From Natronoarchaeum philippinense (lineage in GTDB: Archaea; Halobacteriota; Halobacteria; Halobacteriales; Natronoarchaeaceae), in contig NZ_OBEJ01000001.1 in NCBI RefSeq assembly GCF_900215575.1, forward strand, positions 248,001 to 312,000: DNA of 64,000 bases. The letters run 5' to 3'. The position numbers and the translations under genes are program-made. The notes under the pieces are model-generated. The model searched no databases, was not told where the DNA came from, and saw only the letters and a list, made by a program, of their open reading frames with translations. Below, in pieces: positions 26,583-36,051 of the stretch; position 1 is the stretch's first letter; each line of letters starts with the position of its first letter.

Positions 26583-29500
26583 GCCAACAAATCAAAGATT
26601 CACCGGCCAGCGGAGAGATGCCCCAATACTGGGACGACGAGGAAGTCGACCACTTCATCACGTCGGAAGCCCATACGAAGAAGAAGACGCCCGAACAGTT
26701 CCGAGAGACCCACGTCGACATCGATCGGATTTACGCAGACACGCTGACCCCACTCGGTATCTCGGGCGACTTCGTTACCCAAGAGAACGTACTCGACGCG
26801 ATTACTGCGTCGAATATCGACGACCCGAACCGTATTTTCATCCTCCGTGGTGAACCCGGATCGGGTAAAAGCCAGCTCTGTGAGTGGACAAAGTATCAGA
26901 TCAATGGTTACGGCGAGGATGACGATGGCGTCGAAGATTACGTCGCCTTGCACGTCTCCCGTAGCCAGACCCGAATGGATCAGATCATCGACGTCCTCAC
27001 TGAACCACTCGACGTCGATACTGATGTCAGAAACATCGACGATCTCGACCCCGCCGATGCGGCGAGCGCCATCGTCGAGTATATGCGCGGTATCTGGTCG
27101 ACCGAACACTTTTCAGACCAAGAAATACAGGAACTGACCGAGAGCAGAGGCGATAATAGCGACCTGCGAGAAATCTTTGCCAAGAACATCAGGGAGTATC
27201 AGGAAGCTCTCGAGTCTCGTGACGAGAATCCCGACTTCAATCTGCTAACCCGCGCAGATTTCCGCACTCTACGCCTACAACTGAGCTTCAGTACGAAGCT
27301 CACGGAGAACAAAGACGTTCTGTACTCTGTCTTGAAGAACGAGGCTCACGAATACCTTTCCCGCAATCTCGTGGGCGACTTCAAGGAACAGCTACAGCAA
27401 TACTCGGAGATGTATCAAGAGCGCGGTATCCGGCCGGTACTCATCTGTGAGGACCTCACGACGTTCAGCGTCCTGAAAGAGCAACTACTAGACCACATCT
27501 TCGAACTTAGTAGTAGCAGCTACGACATCGTCCTCGGTTGGACGATCGGCTGGGAGCAGGACAACATCGACGACGCCCTCGCTCGCGAAGACGCAGCGAC
27601 GTACATGCAAGGCCGATCCGAGGGGTACCTAACGATGACCGACGAGAACGGCGAGGCGTACTTCCTCGACGACGATGCTTCGGTAGCCCTCGCCCGATCG
27701 TATCTAGGTGCCATCGAACGGAATTCTGATGCGGCAGATGCGCCTCAGGACGTTGCAGAAGCTTTCGACGGTTTATACCCGTTTAACGAGCGCTTCATAC
27801 ACGTCGCTTATCGACAGCTAAACGACGAGGGAAGCAACCGGAAGACGCCGCGACTGTTGCTTCTTCGAGTGGTAAAGCACTGTCTCAAGTCGACGTGGGC
27901 ACCTTACGAAGCGATGAAGTCGAACTCGTTCGTCGACACGCCGACCTTCGAGATCGACATGAAATACGACCAAATCTACCAAGACGTCAGCCGCTGGTAC
28001 GGAGTTCCTGTCGAGGACGGCGTCGGGGTCAAGGTCGGCATCTTCGAAACGTTCGGTATCGAACTACCGGACGACGACACTGCCGCTGTGAAAGGCGATT
28101 ACGTCGTGTTCGACAAGGGCAAGGGGAGTGCGGTACTCGATAAGATCAAGAACCCGCCGGTACCGGATCACGAGGTCGATACCGAGGACGACGGAGACGA
28201 TACAGAAAGCAACTCTTCTGAGGTCGAAGACGGCGAAGAAGCAGCAGACGACGAGGATCCAGAAGACGAGCAGGTTGAGGTCATCGACGAACCAGAACTG
28301 AGCGAGGAAGAACGCGAGCGACAGCGCAAATTCCAGGAGTTCCAGGACTGGGTCACGAGCGGCGAAGAGTATCCCAGTTCGGACACGCTCCACGACGGCG
28401 CAGTCGCCGTTCTCGAACGGTGGCACAACCCTACGCGCCTGAGTAATCCGAACTCCTCGACGCGGTCGGTCGGTGGGATCTACTACGCTCGCGGCGACAG
28501 TATTCCGGTCTCCATTCAAGGGGACCAACAACGCCAAGCTAGCGTCGACATCGAACTCGAATGGGGCGCAGAACACGCCGATCTCTACACACCGATGCTG
28601 GAGTACGGACTGTTCGATATGTTCGACCCGACGACGACGAACTTCGATCAGCTCCGTGCGTGGGCAGACACTAACGTCGCCCAGTTCCAGCATGAAATGC
28701 GCGAAGAGATCGAGGACTGTCTTCCCGAGGAACTCACGATAGAGAAAACGCTGGTCCTCGCACAGTTCTTCCTTATCAACGCTGCCCGTGGAGTTGAGGT
28801 CGACGACGATCAGATCCCCACAGAAATCGTCTTCGAGGAGTACGACAGCAATCAGTCGTACGGTAAACCGATCGTCGAAAACTTCGATCGAGATAGCGCG
28901 TTTGGACAGGCGTTCACCGACCTCACCGTGTCGTCGGGGGATATTAGTGACCTCATCGAGGGGTTCTTCCTCCTCAAATCGAACGTCGTAGACTACGAGC
29001 GCCTGTCTGAAGCACGTAGGGAGGTTGCCGAAGACCTCGAGGCACACGTCGACGCTGCGATGGTCATCGATACCGACGAACTCGCTGACGCGTACAAGGT
29101 CGGAACGACGCGAAATAACGCCAATACCAAGGTATCGAGTCTTTTCGATCGGATTTCGGATTACGCAGCAGAACTCCAGCGGCTCACGGTCGACGACGAC
29201 GCATCACACATCCAGGACGCGCTTGAACCCGTTGAACGGTGGTACGACAGCGGCCATACGGTCGACCAGCTCGCAGAGTGGTTCGAGACGTTGTATCAGT
29301 GCGCAGGTGCGATGGACGTTCCGATCAAGTCGAGTTACGAGGACGCCTACGAACTGCTCACCGAATCGCCGGAGGAAGTGAAGCTCACGGCCTTCCGTGA
29401 TGACGTCGAGCAGTTCCGTAACATGGGTGACGCAACCGGTGTGACGTTCATCGCTCGACTTCACGACTTCGCCCGGAGCCAAGACGAACAAGCAGCGTGG

Positions 29501-29656
29501 GAGATATACGAGGCGTTCGACTCGCTGATCAGCGATCTCCAAGACCAGGAACACGCTACCGGGGCCGATCTCGAACATCGCATCAAGCAACTCAGCGAGT
29601 ACAGTAACTACGAGCAGAAGCGCCAGTCGATCGTCTCTCTGACGGAGGATCTGTAA
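26579..29656 (+). CDS. Large P-loop ATPase, possibly DpdH-like
   Basis: The 1025-residue protein has Walker A GEPGSGKS at residues 91-98 and a Walker B-like strand PVLICEDLT near 286-294, followed by a sensor-like IVLGWTIGW. An acidic, disordered linker (about 530-585) separates the ATPase part from a long helical C-terminal half (about 590-1025) with many Asp/Glu-rich helices. The architecture suggests a STAND- or AAA-like motor with a large scaffold. It sits between the winged-helix and coiled-coil genes. In bacterial Dpd clusters a P-loop protein of nearly the same length (DpdH) holds this position. It could also be a generic defence ATPase. Confidence 0.6.
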   Translation: MSQQIKDSPASGEMPQYWDDEEVDHFITSEAHTKKKTPEQFRETHVDIDRIYADTLTPLGISGDFVTQENVLDAITASNIDDPNRIFILRGEPGSGKSQLCEWTKYQINGYGEDDDGVEDYVALHVSRSQTRMDQIIDVLTEPLDVDTDVRNIDDLDPADAASAIVEYMRGIWSTEHFSDQEIQELTESRGDNSDLREIFAKNIREYQEALESRDENPDFNLLTRADFRTLRLQLSFSTKLTENKDVLYSVLKNEAHEYLSRNLVGDFKEQLQQYSEMYQERGIRPVLICEDLTTFSVLKEQLLDHIFELSSSSYDIVLGWTIGWEQDNIDDALAREDAATYMQGRSEGYLTMTDENGEAYFLDDDASVALARSYLGAIERNSDAADAPQDVAEAFDGLYPFNERFIHVAYRQLNDEGSNRKTPRLLLLRVVKHCLKSTWAPYEAMKSNSFVDTPTFEIDMKYDQIYQDVSRWYGVPVEDGVGVKVGIFETFGIELPDDDTAAVKGDYVVFDKGKGSAVLDKIKNPPVPDHEVDTEDDGDDTESNSSEVEDGEEAADDEDPEDEQVEVIDEPELSEEERERQRKFQEFQDWVTSGEEYPSSDTLHDGAVAVLERWHNPTRLSNPNSSTRSVGGIYYARGDSIPVSIQGDQQRQASVDIELEWGAEHADLYTPMLEYGLFDMFDPTTTNFDQLRAWADTNVAQFQHEMREEIEDCLPEELTIEKTLVLAQFFLINAARGVEVDDDQIPTEIVFEEYDSNQSYGKPIVENFDRDSAFGQAFTDLTVSSGDISDLIEGFFLLKSNVVDYERLSEARREVAEDLEAHVDAAMVIDTDELADAYKVGTTRNNANTKVSSLFDRISDYAAELQRLTVDDDASHIQDALEPVERWYDSGHTVDQLAEWFETLYQCAGAMDVPIKSSYEDAYELLTESPEEVKLTAFRDDVEQFRNMGDATGVTFIARLHDFARSQDEQAAWEIYEAFDSLISDLQDQEHATGADLEHRIKQLSEYSNYEQKRQSIVSLTEDL

Positions 29657-29657
29657 A

Positions 29658-30494
29658 ATGAGCGAATCGAAATCACTACCGACGGCCGTTGACGCTCTCG
29701 AAGACAAGGCTCGAGAACACAAGCAGGCACAGAACACGCAGTATCACGTCTCGGTCGCGCGGCACAACATCAGCGAGGTGAACGACGAACTCGACGACCT
29801 CGCCGAGCGCCTTCGAGACCTGAAATACTACAAGAAAGTGCTTGAGGAGGCCTTCGACGGTTCCGCGCCATCGATGACCAGTAGTGCGGTTCAGGTGGCA
29901 GAGAAAGCGGTCGAGGTGACTCAAGAGGATCTACTCGAGAACGTCCAGAGCGACGATATGGGCGAGGGAGACGCGGAACTCGACGATCTTGGCGCAGACG
30001 GTCAGAGCGACCTCGAAGTCCAGCTGACACCGGACGTCGAGACCCATATCGAGCAGATTCGCTCGGCGAAGAAGCAGGTAAAGAACGTCACCGAGACCAT
30101 TGAGAGTCAACTCGACAGCAAGCGCAACGATTGGAGTACAAAGGTCGCGGCAGCGGAAGAACTCCAGAAGATCCTCGGTGGGCAGGACTCGGACTTCGCG
30201 CGTACACTCAACCACATGCACACGTTGCTGACGCGGGAGTTGATGGACTCGAGCGGAAGCGCCACGAGCTTCGTATCAAAGTGGGATAACGCCACCAGCG
30301 ACTGGGAGAAACATCAATCGCTCCAGAGCTTCGACGACTTTCAAGAGAAACACGACCTCTCAGACTCCACGATCGAGGACGTAAAGACGCTCAGTAAGTC
30401 CCAACAGCTTACGTTGGCTGATGTCTCGCTCGACTCGCTCGAGGAGATGAAACGCGTGGATGAACTGGAATCGGCGGTGGAGCTTAACCTGTAA
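29658..30494 (+). CDS. Coiled-coil operon protein, possibly DpdI-like
   Basis: The 278-residue protein is almost all helical. Residues about 5-60 (HNISEVNDELDDLAERLRDL) and 115-160 (HIEQIRSAKKQVKNVTETI) form long coiled coils. A C-terminal helical domain ends in DELESAVELNL. It has no catalytic motif. The gene starts one base after the ATPase stop and ends two bases before the first helicase start, so it is probably made in step with them and bridges ATPase and helicase. The position equals dpdI in the bacterial order as I recall it. Confidence 0.5.
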   Translation: MSESKSLPTAVDALEDKAREHKQAQNTQYHVSVARHNISEVNDELDDLAERLRDLKYYKKVLEEAFDGSAPSMTSSAVQVAEKAVEVTQEDLLENVQSDDMGEGDAELDDLGADGQSDLEVQLTPDVETHIEQIRSAKKQVKNVTETIESQLDSKRNDWSTKVAAAEELQKILGGQDSDFARTLNHMHTLLTRELMDSSGSATSFVSKWDNATSDWEKHQSLQSFDDFQEKHDLSDSTIEDVKTLSKSQQLTLADVSLDSLEEMKRVDELESAVELNL

Positions 30495-30496
30495 CG

Positions 30497-33400
30497 ATGA
30501 AGGACCCCGTCGCCAGCGCGGAACAAATGCAAGCCGCATACCACGACTACTTTATCGGTCGTGGTGGACGGGCTGCGCGTAGCGTCGCTAATCGCCTGGC
30601 GGACGGCGAGGACGACATCACGGGGATGCGCGGCCCCTACCTTCAGGCACTCGACATCCCGAACTGGAGCGGCCGTTCGTGGGACGCGTTCGCCAGGTCG
30701 GCACGTCTCGAGCCGCATATCCGCCGGGCTTTCTCGAAGATCGGCTTCGAACGACTCTACGACTTCCAGGAGCGTAGTATCGAGGCCATTCTTGAGGGAG
30801 ATGATACTGTCATTACTGCCGCGACGGGACGAGGAAAAACTGAAGCGTGGCTCATTCCCATCCTCAACCGCATCCTCGAAGACAAACGGCATGGTGACGG
30901 GGGTGACGATACGAGCGTCAAGGCCACGCTCATCTATCCGACGAAGGCGCTCGCACAGGACCAGTTGAAGCGCCTCCTCCAGTACCTCTACCTCATCAAT
31001 AACCACCTACGGTCGGAACAACAGATTACCGTCGGTATTTACGACGGTGATACCCCGCGGAATGTCGGCGAATCAGGCTCCGAAGGGTACCTCAATGCGA
31101 CCTTCCGTCACTTCGAGTGCCCTGGGTACAATGACGAACTCGACAAATGCCAAGACTGCGGTGGTGGTGTTCGGATCCGAAACACCGGCGCTCGGTTCAA
31201 ACTCATCCCAGAGAAAGCGCACTGTGAAGACGATGATCCGCACGACGTTCCGCTCGATTTCCTGCGGCTAACGAAGAACGACATCCTCGAGAACGGTGTT
31301 GACATCCTGCTCACCAACCCGGACACGATCAACTACCGACTCATCAACACTAACGCCGAAGACGAACACGAGCGGTTCGTCTACGAACCCGAGTTCCTCG
31401 TCTTCGACGAGGTCCACACCTACGACGGCCTGTTCGGGAGCTACACGTCGACGCTGATGAAGCGAATCCAGTCGCTCCGCGAGGAACGCGGCCTCGACGA
31501 CTTACAACTCGTCGCGAGCAGTGCGACCGTCGAGAACGACGTCGAGTTGTTCCAGAAGGTTAGCGGTGCCGTCGACGTCAAACAGGTGAGTGAGTCACCA
31601 CGCAACCTCGATGGGGACGCTCCGGACGAGATTCCGGAAGAGCTAACGTCGAACAGTCTGTCCGTCGACCGCATTCTGCGTGCGACGGCCGCGCCGGACG
31701 ACGTTGTTCCGGGCCTCGATGCGTTCGACTACACGCTGGAGGATGCATCGAGTTACGACCGTGACCGTCGGGAGACGCTAGTGAGTGACGCTCTCTTCGA
31801 CCATCTCACCGAGGTCGAGGATGACCTCGGCGCACAGGTCGTTCGCTACGTCCACCAGTTGCTGTACGACGAGCCGCTCACACGGTCCCAGCTACACGAC
31901 GAGTTAGCGACGACGCTGAATCTCGACACCGATGAAGCATCGAAACTGGTGTCGAACGTCCGGACCCTCGGTGAGTTTTCCGGTATGCTGGAGAACCGAA
32001 GTCACGTGTTCTCTTGGCCGATCGACGGCTTCTATACGTGTCCATCGTGTGACGCAACGTACCGCTCCCCACAGGACGACTGTAACGAGTGTGGATTCGA
32101 CTTCGTCACGCGCTCTACCTACTGCCGACACTGTAGCGACGAACACCTTGTCGGATGGTACTGTCCAGGCTGCGACCAACTAGAGCCGTACACGCCGACC
32201 GAACACGGGACGATCGACCAAGACGAGGAACACGTCTGCCGCCGATGTGAGGAAGCGCGCGACGATGTCGTCCAGATGGTTCGTACGACGTTCCAGCCGT
32301 TCCTCGAGTGCCTCGACTGTGGACACCGAACCGAGCGAACGACGACCCGTGACTGTCCCGAGTGTGGTTCCAAGACCGTCAGGACCGACGATGAGACGTT
32401 CACCTGCGTTAATCCGAAGTGTGAGTCGGCTCACGAGATTGAACGAGTCTGCGACAGCTGTGACGGGACCGACTTCGGACTAGCTACTGTTGCGAGTCGG
32501 TTCGATTGTCCAGAATGTGGCGCAACTTACGAAGACCCCGAGCAGGCCCCTGACCAGTGTGTCGACTGTGGTTCCTCACTCACCTCGACGAGGTTTCTTC
32601 CCTGGGTCTGTGGGAGCGACGATTGTAGTCGGGTCCTCTTCGATGATTCCCCCAATCAATGCGACTGTGGCTCATCGTCGTTCGTAAAGCGCGGACTCTT
32701 CGAGATTCACGACGACCAACACTGTCGTTCGTGTGAGACGGCATTCCTCGGCGACGAGGGTTGCAACTGTGACGATCCGGACATCCATCCGCGGACCGGT
32801 CACCATCAGGCCTACAAGACGATCGACACCAGGGGGTGGATTCACACGATGAGTTCGCAGCCGTCGGCTGTCCCGTGCCCGCATCCGTATGCCCGGTACG
32901 AGATTGACCGCCGGTTCGACGAACTGATGCGAGGTCCGAGCAACCTCGCGGTGACCACCTCGCAGTACATGTTGCGCCGCGTCGCCGACAAGGAGGGCCA
33001 ACAGGCGGCGAAGCTCCTGTCGTTCGCTGACTCTCATCGTGACATGAAGGAGCTCAGTCGTGACTTCTCGGAACCAGAGGTCGAGACCCTTCTTGATCAA
33101 CTGTTAATCGAAAGTGCATCGTCCCGAAATGACGGGAACGACTGGACACCGTTTAATCAAGTCCTCGAGGACGCGGCGAACATCGTCGGCGAGGTAAACG
33201 ATGCACTGGAACCGCCGCGAGTCACAAGGAGTGTCGAGTTTGACCTGAAGTCACGATTGAAAGATCAGCCCCGAAAGCGCTGGGACGACGATGACGCGCT
33301 TCGGGATCGACTCACCCGACGCGCACTCGAACACACCTACAGCCAGCGTTTGGGCGAGCGGGATGGCTCCCTCACCGAAGAAGGACTGCTCGATGTCCGC

Positions 33401-36025
33401 TTTGGCCCAGGTCTCGACGAACTCGATGGTGATGAGCGCGCTATCGTCCGCGAACTCGCCGACGAGGGCAATGACTATCGTGTCGCAAACTTCGACCATC
33501 CGAGTCCCGACAGGCCCGCCGAAGCAGTCGTCGACAAACTGGTCGACCGAAATATCCTCTCCTACGGACACTCTGATGACTACGTCTCGTTCGATCCGTC
33601 GGCGCTCGCTGTTACGGTTGCGGGCGACGGTGATGGTATTCGGTTCGACCCTGATACTGAGCGGTACTACACGACGCTCCAGCACCAGTTTGGTCTGGAT
33701 ACGCAGTCCACTGTTCAGTCCGGAACGTCGCTCGCCGAACGTGCCTCGACCTCCCATCCCCGGTTCACACAGCGTGCCCACCGTGCCGAATACTCAGAGA
33801 CGCGGATTCTCATCTCTGAGGAGTATCTCGGGGCGACGAATAAGCGCAAGCGTCGGGAGTTAGAGTACCTCTTCCGCGAGGAGAACTACCCCCACCACCT
33901 CTCTTCGGGACCGACGATGGAACTCGGGGTCGACATCGGCAACCTCGACGCACTCCTGCTGTATGGGACGCCGCCGAACATGAACGCGTACCTCCAGCGG
34001 GTCGGGCGTGCAGGGCGTAGCTCCCATTCTTCGATGGTCCACTCGGTCAGTCAGCGCAACCCGATCGACTACTACTACTACGACCACCCGGACGAACTCA
34101 TCGACACCGACCCGACTCCAGTACCGCTCAACGAACACAACGAGGAAGTCCTACGCGTTTCGCTGTCATGGGGAATCTTCGACTACGTGGCGGCTAACTT
34201 CACTATTCCGTGGGACGTCAGTCGACACGGTCGCGCGCGGTCGATCGATGGTGGAGATACCTATCACCGTCGGAGCATGCTCGACGAGAGCGAACGTGAC
34301 GATGCCAGTAAACTGACCCACGTGATGTCCCTCGGTGCCGACACGCTGTCGCTCGGTAGCGACGACTCAAAACTCGACGTACTCGGCGAAGTCGTCGACG
34401 ACTATGAACGAGACATCGCCGACTACCTTGAATCTCTCCTCGACTACCGCTACTGCGAAGAATGTGAGCGACGGTATGCTACTGACGACGACCGCGAAAC
34501 GTGTACCGACAGTGACTGTGAGGGAGAAATCCTGCACGCTCAGAGCGAGTTCGGCCACCTTGTCGACGACGTTCTCGCGAACTTTGACGAGCGCTACATC
34601 ACTGGATACCGCGAGTACAAACAGGGGCTGGAAAGTGAGTTGTCCGACCTGAAACGACGTAACTCTCGGTTGCGTCGTGACCAGCAGCGGGCCGGGTCAG
34701 ACGAACGGGCACGCATCATGCGCGAACGCCGGGGCCTCAAGGACCGCATCGAGGTTCTCGAGGACTACCTCTCTGATCTGGGCGGCGCGAGCTACTTCGA
34801 CTTCCTCAGAGAGTCCCGTGAAAGCAAATACGACTTCTCGATGCGGAGCGTCGCCACGACGGCCGGTCTGTCTCTGGTTGACGAAGGGTACAACCGCCGG
34901 AACGTCGGCGATCAGGGGAGCGGCCGTGCGATGCAGATGGCGCTCTCAGAACTCCACCCCGGTGCCGCCTACCTTGACGGCGGGGAGACGTACACCGTCT
35001 CGCGCGTCCGACTCGACGACAAGGCTAGCTCGGACCTCCGGGATACCGTGAGCGAAGCCGTCGACGGAGATCACCTGGCCGAGGAACTCGTCTGCCCGGC
35101 GTGCCACACCTCGCACGACCTCGACGCTGACGGGTGTGATTGCGATAACGATGTACCGCTCAAGCGACGCCGACTGGCGGTACTCGATTCGGTCGATGCC
35201 TACCACGACAACCTCAAACTGACCGCAGAAGGTGACGAAGCGCGCTACCTCCACGACGAACCGAACAAACCGATCCAGAACACGTACGCCGAGCGGGAGA
35301 CGTCGATACTCGAGTTCGACTCTGAACGGACGTTCGAACTCCAGGATGCCGATGGCGATCCTCTCGGGACGATCGAGTACGGCGATTACTCGGTCCTGCT
35401 GCATACGAAGAGCTACAAGACGAAGTACAAGTCCGGTGAGGTCGATCCGAGGCCGACAGCCTTCGAGGTATGCGGTGAAGAGAACTGTCCAGGCGTCATC
35501 TATCGTGACGATGACGACGAGCGTCGGTGCAGCGCCGACCCTGACCACTTCCCTAACGGCCGCGGTGCTGACTCCGAGTTCATTCGCCTTGGATACCAGT
35601 ACGACACTCAGGGTGTCCGAGTTGACCTCAACGACCGCGACCTGTCGCACACGTTGGCTCACGGCCTCCGAGTCGCGCTGCAATACCTCGGCGGCGTCAA
35701 CATTCGTGACCTCGCCGAATATGTCGGCGAGGATCACGTAGACGTCTTCGAGTCTCAAGAGGGCGGGTCCGACGTCGCGCGACTCCTCTTCGAACGGACG
35801 GACGGAGAGTTCCGGGCGTTCCACCGTGCAGTCGGGCTTATGCGCGATCAGTTCGACTGTGACTGCGAGAACGGGTGTCCGTCCTGTCTCTACCAATACG
35901 GCTGTGACGTCAGGAACGACCAGCGGTCGTTCGACCGAGAACGTCTTCGAGACATCCTCGCCAACGGTAGCGTGATCATTCAGCCGATCACGAACCACGA
36001 AATCGACGAACAGCTCACCGACTGA
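30497..36025 (+). CDS. Giant SF2 helicase with zinc-ribbon array and DUF1998-type end (first copy)
   Basis: The 1842-residue protein has split RecA lobes. Lobe 1 has a Q-like FQERSIEAI, Walker A AATGRGKTEAW near 108-118, Ia IYPTKALAQDQLKR, DEVH at about 304-307 and motif III SAT near 340. Lobe 2 has MELGVDIG near 1141 and QRVGRAGR near 1166. Between the lobes, about residues 515-757 carry more than a dozen CxxC knuckles. A coiled coil lies near 1376-1430. The end has CDCENGCPSCLYQYGC near 1788, the cysteine cluster of DUF1998 proteins. This matches the DpdJ, DruE and DISARM helicase class. It probably translocates on invading DNA. Confidence 0.8.
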   Translation: MKDPVASAEQMQAAYHDYFIGRGGRAARSVANRLADGEDDITGMRGPYLQALDIPNWSGRSWDAFARSARLEPHIRRAFSKIGFERLYDFQERSIEAILEGDDTVITAATGRGKTEAWLIPILNRILEDKRHGDGGDDTSVKATLIYPTKALAQDQLKRLLQYLYLINNHLRSEQQITVGIYDGDTPRNVGESGSEGYLNATFRHFECPGYNDELDKCQDCGGGVRIRNTGARFKLIPEKAHCEDDDPHDVPLDFLRLTKNDILENGVDILLTNPDTINYRLINTNAEDEHERFVYEPEFLVFDEVHTYDGLFGSYTSTLMKRIQSLREERGLDDLQLVASSATVENDVELFQKVSGAVDVKQVSESPRNLDGDAPDEIPEELTSNSLSVDRILRATAAPDDVVPGLDAFDYTLEDASSYDRDRRETLVSDALFDHLTEVEDDLGAQVVRYVHQLLYDEPLTRSQLHDELATTLNLDTDEASKLVSNVRTLGEFSGMLENRSHVFSWPIDGFYTCPSCDATYRSPQDDCNECGFDFVTRSTYCRHCSDEHLVGWYCPGCDQLEPYTPTEHGTIDQDEEHVCRRCEEARDDVVQMVRTTFQPFLECLDCGHRTERTTTRDCPECGSKTVRTDDETFTCVNPKCESAHEIERVCDSCDGTDFGLATVASRFDCPECGATYEDPEQAPDQCVDCGSSLTSTRFLPWVCGSDDCSRVLFDDSPNQCDCGSSSFVKRGLFEIHDDQHCRSCETAFLGDEGCNCDDPDIHPRTGHHQAYKTIDTRGWIHTMSSQPSAVPCPHPYARYEIDRRFDELMRGPSNLAVTTSQYMLRRVADKEGQQAAKLLSFADSHRDMKELSRDFSEPEVETLLDQLLIESASSRNDGNDWTPFNQVLEDAANIVGEVNDALEPPRVTRSVEFDLKSRLKDQPRKRWDDDDALRDRLTRRALEHTYSQRLGERDGSLTEEGLLDVRFGPGLDELDGDERAIVRELADEGNDYRVANFDHPSPDRPAEAVVDKLVDRNILSYGHSDDYVSFDPSALAVTVAGDGDGIRFDPDTERYYTTLQHQFGLDTQSTVQSGTSLAERASTSHPRFTQRAHRAEYSETRILISEEYLGATNKRKRRELEYLFREENYPHHLSSGPTMELGVDIGNLDALLLYGTPPNMNAYLQRVGRAGRSSHSSMVHSVSQRNPIDYYYYDHPDELIDTDPTPVPLNEHNEEVLRVSLSWGIFDYVAANFTIPWDVSRHGRARSIDGGDTYHRRSMLDESERDDASKLTHVMSLGADTLSLGSDDSKLDVLGEVVDDYERDIADYLESLLDYRYCEECERRYATDDDRETCTDSDCEGEILHAQSEFGHLVDDVLANFDERYITGYREYKQGLESELSDLKRRNSRLRRDQQRAGSDERARIMRERRGLKDRIEVLEDYLSDLGGASYFDFLRESRESKYDFSMRSVATTAGLSLVDEGYNRRNVGDQGSGRAMQMALSELHPGAAYLDGGETYTVSRVRLDDKASSDLRDTVSEAVDGDHLAEELVCPACHTSHDLDADGCDCDNDVPLKRRRLAVLDSVDAYHDNLKLTAEGDEARYLHDEPNKPIQNTYAERETSILEFDSERTFELQDADGDPLGTIEYGDYSVLLHTKSYKTKYKSGEVDPRPTAFEVCGEENCPGVIYRDDDDERRCSADPDHFPNGRGADSEFIRLGYQYDTQGVRVDLNDRDLSHTLAHGLRVALQYLGGVNIRDLAEYVGEDHVDVFESQEGGSDVARLLFERTDGEFRAFHRAVGLMRDQFDCDCENGCPSCLYQYGCDVRNDQRSFDRERLRDILANGSVIIQPITNHEIDEQLTD

Positions 36026-36051
36026 CCAACATCCCACACAAATTGCCACCG